From assembly GCA_028023455.1 (NCBI GenBank), contig JAQFVV010006342.1, positions 1,077,001 through 1,141,000 of the forward strand: a DNA stretch of 64,000 bases. The letters run 5' to 3'. Source of the stretch: Epiperipatus broadwayi (lineage: Eukaryota; Onychophora; Udeonychophora; Euonychophora; Peripatidae). The stretch's first letter is position 1. Each line of letters opens with the position of its first letter. Positions 36,230-47,785 of this stretch are shown one piece after another. Under the pieces are notes generated by a model. The model saw nothing but the letters and a program-made list of their open reading frames with translations. It searched no databases and had not been told where the DNA came from. The position numbers and the translations under genes were made by a program.

Positions 36230-36890
36230 TGAATATAGACAATAAGTAATCCAAATGCATGTAAAAGTAAGGTCACCATTAATGCCATATTCGCATTAAA
36301 TCTTTATTTTAAATGTACAAAAATTTTTTGGTCATATTTCTACAATGATCAAACTTCCACTTAATTACGTTTACTTTGTAAATAATTTTCAATAATTTTT
36401 TAACTCAAATTAGCAATATACAGTACATTTTTAAAATTACCAAATGTATGTAAAACTACGGCATTGATGACACGTTTTATACAAGATCGCCATTAATGCT
36501 AGATTCGCATTAATTTATTTTTTTTAAATTTACAAAAATTTTTTGTTAATATTTCTACACTTATCAAACTTCCACTTAATTACGTTTAATTTCTAAATAA
36601 TTTTCAATAATTTTTTAACTCAAATTACAGATATACAGTACGTTTTTAAAATTACCAAATGTATGTAAAACTACGGCATGTGATGACACGTTTTATACAA
36701 GATCACCATTAATGCCAGATTCGCATTAATTCGGGTAAAGTGTTTTTTATCTGTTTTTTTTTTTTAAATTTACAAAAATTTTTTGTTAATATTTTTTCAA
36801 TTATCAAACTTCCACTTAATTACATTTAATTTGTAAATAATTTTCAATAATTTTTTAAATCAAATTAGCAATATATATTTTGTATTGACC
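36230..36890. repeat. Tandem repeat, three units of about 214-226 bp
   Basis: Landmark C(A/G)CCATTAATGC occurs at 36,274, 36,488 and 36,714. Each is followed by TTCGCATTAA, then ACAAAAATTTTTTG, CAAACTTCCACTTAATTAC and TTTTCAATAATTTTTTAA. A separate block, TTTTGTATTGACCTTATTTTG, recurs twice at 36,880-37,020. All of this lies downstream of the transposase inside Merlin-2. Confidence 0.8.
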
Positions 36891-37380
36891 TTATTTTGTA
36901 TTTCATGCATGTAACTTTTCAATAATTTTTTGTTTTTATATTTTTTATGCATTTCAATAATTTTTTTATATATATTTTGTATTGACCTTATTTTGTATTT
37001 CATGCATGTAAATTTTCAATAATTTTTTGTTTTTTTGTATTTTTTTTTCAGGACCAAGAAACGTGGTAGTGTTCATTTTCTGCCCGCCAAGAAGCCATCT
37101 AAAAAACCATGTGACCGTATTACCCTTTTTTTTTTCTTTAATATGTAAATTTTTTGTTAAATTTTTGTCTTTTTTTTTATGTTTTTATGTTTAAATTTTT
37201 GTTTAATTTTTATATTTTTGCCAGTTTTTTTTTCTTTTTTATCACATGACCTGCGTCACCTTTTTGTCTTTTTTTTATGTTTAAATTTTTATATTTTTGC
37301 CATTTATTTTCTTTTTTATCACGTGACCTGCATCAAATTGTTGTCTTTTTTTTACGTTTTTATGTTTTTTATCATGTGAT

Positions 37381-37562
37381 CAACTGATGACTTATTACCC
37401 TGAAGGCATATCAGTCTAATCTTGCGCTTTTTAACGTGCCATGTTCACGTGATCTGCGGACACATTTTAGCGACCAAATGTGTCTGCAGATCACTTGGAG
37501 ACATTATCTTAAAAATTGCAACATTAGACCGATATGCCTTCAGGGTAATACGTCATCGGTTG
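37381..37562. repeat. Nested hairpin at the right end of Merlin-2
   Basis: Outer arms 37,381-37,420 and 37,523-37,562 (ACCCTGAAGGCATATC and its inverse) enclose inner arms 37,449-37,467 and 37,476-37,494 (GTGATCTGCGGACACATTT and its inverse, loop TAGCGACC). The outer right arm runs into the terminal inverted repeat. Confidence 0.85.
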
Positions 37563-37579
37563 AATTATCCGCAAGTACC

Positions 37580-38579
37580 AAAATGGTATCTGACTTAAAG
37601 AATTTTAAATCCCTTATTAATATTTTTATGTATATGTTTGCTAATCATTTCCATTTTTCTTTTATCTATTTTTATCTGTTAACTAAATTATTAAATTTAA
37701 AGTTGAGTGTAGATAGCTGCATAGATTCATTTAAATTTGTTGGTTTTAAGGGGGTTTAATTTCAGACTATTTGTCTCGTAATTGAGTTGATGCTAGTAGA
37801 GAGATATATGAGTGTTTATATCAATGTAATGTGAAGTATGTTAGCTTACAAGGCAATGTTCCCAACAGAATGCATGACCCAAAAATGTAGTCATCACGTT
37901 GCAATGGACACAGATATTTCCTGCAACATTGATCCTTTTTTGCTCTATGGATAGGGACTATAAGTTGGTAAAAATACCACTCTCCCATCCATACATAGCA
38001 TTTCTCTTTAATATTTTATGTAAATGATTCCTTCGCCAAATAGATGCACATTCCTGCAATGGATGAGGATTATTTCATTCAAATAATATCATGCTGCAGA
38101 TGCACATTCCTGTCAGCATGATTTTATGGTAACATTTTCATATTGCATTGGTTGCATCTATATATCAGGAAGTGAATGTTGGTTTAGCTACAAACTTTTA
38201 GCCTGATTGAATATTTTGAAAAGTTTTAATTGTGTAATCTATGTAGGCTATCTATACTCAGTTTTCCAAAATAAAAATATTATTAAAATGTTTATCTGTG
38301 CGGAGTTACTAAAATAATAATTTAAATTTAAAATTATTAATAAAATAGTAACAAATTAATTTATTTCTCAAATTTAAGTTTATATATATGTGCATCAATA
38401 AATGTTTTTGAGTGATAATTACTGGCAGTGGCTTATTTTATTTATTTATTTATTTTTAAATATGGAAATACATTTAAGAATTTAAATCTCTTCATCTCCT
38501 TGAGCTAGTGGCAAGGGCTAATGGTCAATAATAAGATAAATTTAGACCTTAGCAAGATGTATCTGCCTATACTATAAAT
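37580..38579. other. Gene-free interval
   Basis: AT-rich. A short repeat, AGATGCACATTCCTG, occurs twice at about 38,041 and 38,098. No other signal is seen. Confidence 0.45.
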
Positions 38580-39199
38580 TTTCTGATGTGATGTGATATA
38601 TTGTGGCTAATATCTCAGCAATTATGGCCAGATAAACCTGTTAGCCAGTTTATTTTCCATTCCCCACTCTAAATTTTCCCATATTCTGCTCCATCTTATT
38701 TCCACAACATAATCTTTGTCAACTTTATAACCTTTATATCTAAATCCCCCATATCTTTTCCAAAACCCAGCATAAAAAACAATAATTCACTTTCTGTATA
38801 ATCACTTTTTTCATATTTATTCTTCCATAACTTCATTATATATACCCTTTCTGTTTTCAAGCATTTACATTCAATTAACAAATGCCTAATATTTTGTACT
38901 CCTTCCTTACACAATTTACAAAATAAATCACCCATATTTTTCCATTTACATGTATATTCTCTTGTAGCTAAAGATCCCATTGGAGCCTTAAACAATAAAC
39001 TACTTTCCTTACTATTATCGTATATTATCTCACACCTAATATTCTGTTTATTTCTATATATATTTAAACTCTTTTTACTCTCCATACTATTTCTCCACCT
39101 CTTTAACACTTTATTCTTTATTAACAAATCTATTCTTTTATCCCATTCCTTACTACTATAACACTCAACAATCCTCTTAACACAATCACCCCATGACAT
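38580..39199 (-). pseudogene. LINE 3' fragment (family L), copy 1
   Basis: A 167-codon minus-strand frame (39,199-38,696) covers the C-terminal part of a LINE ORF2, with WGDCVKRIVECYSSKEWDKR and a zinc-binding-like CKLCKEG...HLLIECKC motif. The 3' end carries a (TGATG)n-like tail at about 38,580-38,600. It is 5' truncated exactly where the next copy's tail begins, so the two copies stand end to end on the same strand. The TCTCCTTAAACGAAG block of the other copies' 3' UTR is missing here. Confidence 0.8.
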
Positions 39200-40950
39200 G
39201 TGATATGATGTATTTTGGCTTCTCCTTAAACGAAGTCAAAAATATCTCAGCAATTATGTTCAGATAAACCTGTTAGCCACTTTATTTTCCATTCCCCACT
39301 CTAAGTCTTCCCATATTCTGCCCCATCCCATTTTCACAACATAATCTTTGTCAATTCTATGGCCTTTATATCTAAATCCCTCATCTGTTTGCAAACCCAG
39401 CATAAAAACCAATAACTCACTTTCTGTATAATCACTTTGTTCATATCTATTCTCCCATAACTTCATTATCTGTACCCTTTCTGCTTTCAAGCATTTACAT
39501 TCAATCAACAGATGCCTAATATTTTCTATACCTTCCTTACACAATTTGCACACTAAATCACCCATAGTTTTCCATTTACTTGCTGCTAAAGATCCCACTT
39601 GAGCCTTAAACAATAAACTACTTTCCTTACTATTATCATAAATTAATTCACATCCAATGTTCTGTTTACTTCTATATATATTTAAACTCTCTTACATACT
39701 AGTTCTCCATCTCTTCAACTCGCTATATTTTATTAATGCTTCTATTCTTTTATTCCATTCCTTACCACTATAACACTCAACAATCCTTTTAACACAATCA
39801 TCCCACCTTTTATACAAGTATGCTGATATAAATTCTTTATCCAAATCTTTTGCATACTGTATTACCTTGCTCACCAATCTCGTTACCTGCCCTTTACTCA
39901 TAACCCAAGTAAACACTATTTTGGCTATTCTTTTACTATCAATAAACTGCAATCTACCAAAAATTTTCATTTTACTTTTTGCATCTCTCATATAAAAACT
40001 TGACCATCTCATTTCTCCTTGAATTGCCTCCTTTGCTGTCCACATCTCTGCATCTAATGCATGTCTTCCTACTTCCCTTTGTACATTCTCTAAATAATCT
40101 AAAACCCTTTTACTAACATATAATGCATCATTACCATATGTTAACCCTGCTACTGCAACTTCCACACAATTCTAGCTACATCATATTTATTATATAAAAA
40201 TACTGTTAATTTCTTTACCACACCCTTTCTTTTCTTTGCTTCATTTACCAATTTTTTCTTCCATTCATCCAAGCAATTTTCCTGATTACATAAGATGATT
40301 CCCAAATACCTATACCTATCCACCAAAATTAACTTTATATCCCCCAATTCCCCAGTATTAACCATCATTATATTTGATTTTCTTCACTAAATTTAATCCC
40401 CATCTCTTTACCCACTCTTGCACATGACCTCAACATAATTTCCATATCTTCTCTCCTTTCTGCACACAAAACGATATCTGCAAAAAAAGACCTGACAAAG
40501 TATATATTCCCTTAACACCTATTAATGGTATCTCTATCCCTCTTCCTAGTCTTTCTATTGCTTTCTCCATTTCACTCAAATACAACAAAAACAAAATAGG
40601 TGACATAGGGCATTTTTTTCTTAATGCCATCTCATTTTTAACTTTAATTGATCTATATCCCCTAATTGGTAAATATAATAATTATTTTCATATAATTTCT
40701 TACTAATATTTATTAAAGTTTCATCCATTCCCAAATTTGCTAACCTTACCCATAATCCATTTTGATTTACTCTATTATATGCTTTCTCTATATCTATAAA
40801 ACTCATATATAATGATCTACCTGAATTCCTATTCATCTCCATAAGTTGTGTAATTACAAGCAAACTATCTCCTATATGCCTATCTGACCTAAAACTTCCT
40901 TGCATTTTTCCAACTACATTATTCTCTTCCTCTCTTGCTCATTAGTATCT
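39200..40950 (-). pseudogene. LINE (family L), copy 2: RT and C-terminal region, broken
   Basis: Minus-strand order: RT start with GKMQGSFRSDRHIGDSLL (about 40,870-40,920), motif A in MSFIDIEKAYNRV, motif B-like KKCPMSPILFLLYLSE (40,560-40,630), and a catalytic region reading FFADIV (40,480) instead of FADD. Then come thumb with RYLGIIL (40,300), connecting region with RHALDAEMWTAKEAIQGE, and CKLCKEGIENIRHLLIECKC (39,500-39,560), ending near 39,260. A poly-T slip shifts the frame at the catalytic site and several more breaks follow. Endonuclease and ORF1 are absent. Copy 3 is at 58.13-59.05 kb. Confidence 0.8.
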
Positions 40951-43359
40951 AACAGCCAATCAGATCGTAAATACAAGACAGAGAATTTAACAAAAAAAGG
41001 GTGGTCCACCTTATTCTTTACTTGTCTTTCTATATATCCAAGCCAGTCTAAAGTACTTAGATCTGAAAGCGTGAATATTAAATATCTTCACACATAACTC
41101 ACTGAGTTTAAATTACAAACATACAGTGTAAAATTCTATGATTTACTACACAGTAGTTTTTAGATGTTATAACTTGCAATAACGTATGTAAATAATAGCT
41201 TTCAACCAGAAATTCAATATTTCATTAAATAGTTTGTAATTTACTTACCTAATATTAGCATGTATATATGTCTATATAACTTTCTTTAAATTTCTATTTA
41301 TCTTTGAGCCTCTACTAAATAAATGTAATATTTTCTTTCACCTTCATGTGGCGATAATGTATTATAATTTTAATCCTTATGTTGTATATTTCATGTTTCC
41401 ATAATATGCCAATAATTTCCTAAAGTTGCAAGAATATTCACTCATCTTTTTATTTTATTTTATTCCCCCTTCTTTTCATGGGGAGGTCAGTTTAGCTTTA
41501 ATTCAAACAAGTTTGTTATTTTGATGACAGCGAATGCTTGCAAAGTTGGGAAATAAATTAATTATCTTATAATGTTGTAGAAAAACAGAGTAGAAAATAT
41601 ATTTTTCTAAGAAATGTTTTTTATTTATTTAAATAATAAGCGCTAACCTTAAAAACGTTATGAAATCAAATCTGCTTATTATGAAATTAATAACCACCAC
41701 CCCCATTTATATATGTTTAAATTGTCTAGTATAATATAAAAGCACTTATAACCGAATTCTCATATTTATATAATGTGGGAAGTTTATAGATAAATTAAAG
41801 TAAGTGGGAAAGGGGAGTCTCTATTCCAATAATTATGTATTTTGATAGTAAAGATAAATAATCCATTACTGTTTAGTATTTACATCATACTATTATGTTG
41901 GAGATTCCCAATGTACATAGGTTATCAATCATTCGTTTTTAAAATATTATGTCTTTCATTCCAAACATTGTATGCAAACAGGCTTCCATGTTCAAATACA
42001 CATAAATGGGTCTTCATGCTATGTTCCCCAAAATTTTTGGTAATCTGGATCCCATATATTCATTTCAAGTCCAAGAACACGGCTGGCAACCTCCCCCCCC
42101 CCATGGGACTTATTCATCATATGAGCTATTGACATAAGTTTGCTCTAGAAAGATCTGGCCTATCATTATTAATATCCAACACCTTCATTCTGTGAACTGA
42201 ATCTGCCAACATTGCAGAAAGATTTTGGTCAGCATTCCTTGTCCTTAAATTTGGAAGCACATTTTTCGGATCTGAGATTGGATCACCTAAGTCCGCCATC
42301 ATGTATATACCACTCTCTTAATGTTCTCACCATAACTCAAAGCTATGAATGTCCATAAACTATAATACTATGATTCTACTAAACAGATCTGTTTATCGTA
42401 TTTATTAATATTTCATATGCACATCATTTTTGTGATGCCATTATATATATGTTAACAAGCTATATCCCACACACATATCTCACTCAGTATAAACTGAGAG
42501 TAATTTACTTATATCTGTAAAGTATATTTTTGTCATAAAATTATCATTCTAAATATTCATTCAAGTGCTATATCTTGTTCTTTATGGGGGTGGATTGGTG
42601 TCTCGCAAAGATATATCCTCATAGTGCTAAATCAACTGTTCATCAGTATATTTATTAATTATTGGCATATGAGCTAGCCACAACAAAATAAAATAATAAT
42701 TAAAGTTGTCATTTTCTAAGTTATAAACAATTCCATGTGATTTACCTGTTACCGTGTAAGTGTCAATCAAATTATATGTATGTCAAGAGGCCAATTACGA
42801 TTAATGAAATAATAAAACAAGTATTTATGCATACTTCTTTAATTTAATAAATCTTATATATATATCGTAAACTTGCAGAACCATTATTTCTTTCACTTAA
42901 AATATTAACATCCTAGTTATTAAATTATGCTCATCCTGACTAGATGATCTTCCACTAATCTTATAGATGTAATTAATATGAACGGTGAGACCTTTAAATG
43001 AGTCAAACTTATATTTTGTGCTAAATATTCCGTTACATAAATTCAAATTAGAGTTTTTTTGTGTCTTCACTTTGAGATGCTGGCAGAGAGATAAATTAGA
43101 TCAGTATCATTGAGATTGTTGCTCATAAGTTGGCAGATCTGGTAAATAGGCAAATAGGGCAGAGTTCATGAGTGTTCCTGACTTACATATTTTGCACATG
43201 ATTGTACTCTAGGTACTTTTGCCTAGATGCTAGATCTTCTTATATGAACAGACAAAACTGACTGGTACAATATACATGTTAAATATTTTCATGGATTTAC
43301 GACATAAACAAATTTTAAGAATATTTAATTAAAGAAACTATCCATAAAAAATGTATATT
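40951..43359. other. Gene-poor interval, 2.4 kb
   Basis: AT-rich with no transposon domains. The plus-strand frame at 41,842-42,132 looks incidental. A C10 run is at about 42,091-42,101. The only candidate of interest is the minus-strand frame at 42,126-42,302. Confidence 0.45.
42126..42302 (-). CDS. Small candidate open frame, 58 codons, unknown
   Basis: It begins with two ATGs (42,302) and ends at TAG 42,126-42,128. The translation contains ADLGDPISDPKNVLPNLRTR and LADSVHRMKVLDINNDRPDL, with balanced, charged composition unlike the surrounding AT-rich frames, and its DNA is less AT-rich than the neighbourhood. I recognise no domain, signal peptide or membrane segment. It could be a first exon or a transposon fragment. 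Conservation in a relative or RNA reads would be needed to call it real. Confidence 0.25.
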   Translation of the reverse strand: MMADLGDPISDPKNVLPNLRTRNADQNLSAMLADSVHRMKVLDINNDRPDLSRANLCQ

Positions 43360-46300
43360 TTTATATACCTGGAATCTCATTTCAGCCATCCCCTCTATCT
43401 CATACAACTGATACACATATCCAGACACATATGAAAAAGATAAATGGTCTCCAATATATGTATTTTCTACAGAACCAGCTGTGACAATTTCGCTATGTCT
43501 TAAGTTCTAATTATCTAATTTAATACAAATAGATGAGATAATAAACCAATGATTCAAAATGCTTTGTAATAATAACAAATCAATATATACCCTATTTACA
43601 CACACATACATATATATATATAAATGCATTCCAATTTTACTGTAACAAAGCAATTAATTTTTTACTAGTATTATTTCCCATACTATTAAGTCAATTAACT
43701 AAAATTACGTTTTATAATAATTAACTTGATACTGCCTTAAAGTCCTTTTCTTTAGCCTTAGGTTGCCTTTAAGACCTTTAAAAAATATAATAATGTCGGA
43801 GTTACTTGTTCAAGTCCCAAGTCAGCTATATCCTTGGTAAAAATGTTCTCTTGATTTTCTTTCACTGCTTCACACGGTCTGCTTCCTAAGTTGGCCTAAA
43901 AGATAAAGGAAAAAAGACTGTTTCTTTTCTGATCTTATTTCATTCTTTTATTCGTTGAAAGTGTGCGTGCTAATGGATTTCGAGTCACTTCCTTAAATTC
44001 TTTTCAAACACTAGTACAATAAGGAAGAATTTTGATTTTGAAAATATTTTAAGAAATTTTTTTTATCATAAATCTATTTGCAATAATGATAGCACTTCAT
44101 CCAGAAAAAAAACATATTTTGACATTCTTAGGGATGATAATGCTCAAAATTGATCAGGAACTTGAAATCTGCAATAGGTGGGTGGTAAAGGAAGTATATT
44201 TTATGAGGTCAAGCACAGTACTGAAGTGCATTTTATGAAGTCAAGTGCATTACTGAAATACCTTTTTTGAAGTCATTACTGAAAATTACTGAAGTACATT
44301 TCAAAAGAAGTGAGTAACATTTTATGAAGTCAATCGTATTACAGAAATAGATTTTTTGAAATCAAAAAGTCTATTACAAAACATGTTACTGAAGTATATA
44401 TTATGATGTCAACCTCATTACTGAAGTACATTTTATGACCTCAAGCACATTACTAAGGTAGATTTTATTAAGTCAAGTACATTACTGAAATATATTTTAA
44501 AAGAAGTGAAATACATTTTATGAAGTTGATTACGTTACTGAAATCAAAATGCACATTTTAATAGAAGTAACATTTTATGAAGTTAAGCATACTGACAGAA
44601 ATAAACTTTTCAAGATCAAAGAGTCATAGAATATGGAGTGATACTTAGAATATTGCAACTGATTTCTAGATATCACATTTTATCACCAAAGACTACTTGG
44701 AACATAATAATTATAACAGCAAATGCCTTTAAAAATAATCTTATGGTTTAGGCCATGGCTTGAATAACGGCCATGCACAAAATGGCTGTTGCTGAAGATT
44801 CAGCACAACTAAAACGTATCATATTAAAAATGTAATTCTTAACAGATCTATTAAATCATAATTTAGATGTGTATTTAGAGGTACTTATATATAGTACATA
44901 AATAAATGGGTTTGGTCTATATTATATTTCTATTTACACCCACAGTACAAGTGTATGCAACTGATTTCTAGATATCACATTTTTCGACAAAAGACCACTT
45001 GAATCGTAATAATTGCAACAGCAAATATCTTTTAAAACAATCTTATGATTTAGCCAATGGCCTGAATAATTGACTGAACTTCAACTTCTGCATGCAAACG
45101 AAAGTGTAGGAAGATCTCCATACGTAAACAACTCATGGTATATTTCAATATTTTAGTAATTATAATGAAAATGTTATTTATAATTCTTTTAAAATTATTT
45201 GCCAAAATAAAGGAAAATCATGTCAGCATTCTTGTATTTTCCAGCTGACCTCAATCAGTGCTGCCATCTGTGTTAAACGTTAAGAGAATTTTGAATATTT
45301 ACAATCAAGATATTGCCCTCTATAAATAAAAAAGAGGCAAAAACAAGATTAAAAACTTTTCATTTCCCTGTCAGTTTAGCGTCCACTGACTTTATAAAGT
45401 GTTTATTTTATGGTTTTTAGATTTATTAAAAGTAAATTTTAAGATCTGTTAACTTATTTTCTTTAAGAGCGGTTTTAATGATTCTATGTAGAAGTTTAAA
45501 ATCTCCAGACAAAATAATTTACCCATACAGCTTATGAATGTATTCCTTTGATTATAATTTTGATATTTAATGCTTTGATTTTTTATTTTATAAAACAACA
45601 TGCATTCCCGTCATCGCTCCCCTTTATTTTGAACACCTGAAAAACTTTATAACTTTTTAAATTATACAATTATTGCAATTTTTTTACATTTTTTTTAAAT
45701 TATGGAAGTCAGAATTCAAATGGTAAGTTAGTATTTTATACATTCAAATGTATTACTGTATTATGATCAACTTTTCAACCATGATCAAATCATTAATGTG
45801 CTTTGCAATATTAATCCACTTGATCTATATATCAAAACCTGTTCTATACATTGCACTATCAAATTCTTATTACATCCACTGATCTCACTTAAGGTTTCTT
45901 CCTAGATCTTTACAATCTTTTGGATCTAATCTAAAACTTCAACTATCCTTCTATTATCAAGTATATGACCAACGAAACTTCATTTCAATTTTTTAAGTCT
46001 TTAATATTTTCAGTCATACCTATTTGCTCCTTCACTCATCTATTCTTATTCAAGGCCTTTTTGTTACTCCTAATATACATCTTTCCATATTTTGCTGAGT
46101 GGATGAAGGTGCGAATTGTCAAATACATTTATGAAAAAACCTTCTTTATCAAACATGTTGGCAATTTTTCTTTTAATGTCATGTTATATAAGTAATGTCT
46201 TAGTATGCATCTATATTTTTTTACCTACTTGGTGGAGTCACTGACCTCTATTAACCCTTCCCTTGAAAGTAGGAAGTGTACTCAGTGTTGAGTACACTTT

Positions 46301-46830
46301 TTCTCATCATTTCCACATTTGTTACCAAAATATTTATGAAAGGATGTGATTTTTGGGTTTTAGTTTCCAAGCAGAAATGAAGATAACTAATATAAATGTT
46401 ACGTATACCTCGTTAAAAAGAATACTAACTTTGTTAAATGCTAAAACCAAAGTTGCTGTAAATGCTAGGGAACTAATAAATGTTAATGACAAAACTATGA
46501 GGTTTCCTTCATTTGCCTTTTTTGTTCTCACTCTCCTTATAAAAAAATTTAATTAAACAACAATAAGAATCACTCATCCTGAAAATACTAGGGTGGCGAG
46601 TTGATAGAGGATTTTTGACTAGCAATTATTTATTTATTTGAAGTTTTTAAACCCCTCTTGGTAGAACAAATAAGTCAATAATTACAACATTCAAAATAAT
46701 AACTGGAATAATCATATAATTGTAATAAATTAACTTGATGAGGATTATATCTTGGAACAAAAATAAGAGAAAAGTAAAACTGGCCAAAGATTTTCACTTT
46801 CATCAGCAGTGGTAATAAGTATGATGAATA
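43360..46830 (+). repeat. 3.5-kb direct duplication, copy A
   Basis: Nearly collinear with 47,786-50,939, with roughly nine of ten positions agreeing by eye. Both start TTTATATACCTGGA and end AGTATGATGAATA. Copy A is longer mainly because a block around 44,650-44,760 is partly repeated at 44,957-45,080. It includes a minisatellite (44,180-44,640) and a segment related to module M (about 45,130-45,700). Short frames inside (45,965-46,195 plus; 46,334-46,556 both strands) also occur in copy B. They are Phe/Leu-rich without recognisable domains and drift in frame between copies. Confidence 0.85.
44180..44640. repeat. Degenerate minisatellite, unit about 33 bp, copy A
   Basis: Variations of ATTTTATGAAGTCAAGCACA followed by TTACTGAAGTAC are repeated about a dozen times with indels. 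The matching array is at 48,600-48,990. Confidence 0.85.
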
Positions 46831-47785
46831 CTGCGTTATGATATTTTCTTAGTTTTTGTTTGGACACACAAATCTATAAATCAGTTTGTCTGTGGAAAAA
46901 AGCTATAAATAATTACAAATGTTCAGTTTAATATCCAATGTTTATACAGAGCTTTGTCAATAATTCCTCCATCTATATAAAGTATTCATGGAGCTAAAAG
47001 TCACCACCAACTCACGCTCATTGATCTCCATTCTTACCATAATTTTACATAATGAGAAGGAAATGTTTGGAACTATGACAGCTCTTTCTATATTGTCTTT
47101 TGGAAAATGTGGAAGAAAAACAGAATTATGGACCATTGTTTAGATTTCTTTTAAATTATTTATTTTTGTCAGTGAAAATATTTATATATATTATAAATAA
47201 AATATTACTTAATTGCACTTGTCCTCATATTTCAACTGTTGGTTAAGAAAATGTTGTACCTTCAAATTTTGTTATTTCGTTCAATTTTTTTTTTTAATTT
47301 TTAAAAAAGTATACCTTCTTCCAGTTCCTAGCATTATTTTTATAAAAGTACATAAAACACACAGTATTCTTATTTATTTACAAATAAATTATACTTAAGG
47401 AGTGATGATATCCCAAATTTCCAAGAACCAGTTCTCTAAAGGCACCTATTATGTTTATTTTTCTTTTTTCTAAGCTTGGAAGGAAATCACTTTTTTGGTT
47501 TTGTACCTAAAAATTTTTGGTGACTGTTCAGAAATTTTGCATGACTACTTCTCCTCATACACAACAAAGTGCAGCAGTGCACTATGATGTACTGTACAAT
47601 CTTACTTATGGAATCAAAAAGAATTAAAACATTTTTATAACTGGAAAAAAACTTGTTTATTTGGCAACATATTTCCATATTGACATTCTATTTGCATCAT
47701 TTGTCTCTTCAGGATGATATTGGTTTTTGATTCTAGTATAATTAGCTGTGTTGTGATTTCTTAGCTATACTTAAATACAAATAAA
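46831..47785. other. Spacer between the two duplicated blocks
   Basis: About 950 bp that is not part of the duplication. No coding or transposon signal is recognised. Confidence 0.5.

Larger units (their letters stand above)
35149..37579 (+). mobile_element. Second Merlin-type transposon, internally deleted
   Basis: Terminal inverted repeats of about 33 bp: the left begins GGTACTTAAGGATAATTCAA and the right, reversed, GGTACTTGCGGATAATTCAA, with three mismatches over 33 positions. The flanks (GAAATCTT and AAAATGGT) show no clear target duplication. The body contains a deleted transposase gene, roughly 215-bp tandem repeats and a fold-back right end. The sequence differs from Merlin-1, so this is a separate family. 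Confidence 0.8.

Noticed and set aside
41842-42132. 96-residue plus-strand frame
   Set aside because: Hydrophobic, AT-driven composition with no domain. It partly overlaps the C10 run and looks incidental.
45965-46556. Conserved short frames in duplicated blocks A and B as genes
   Set aside because: Both strands are open over the same DNA, composition is Phe/Leu/Lys from AT-rich sequence, and the frames diverge or truncate between copies. Their sharing is explained by the duplication itself.
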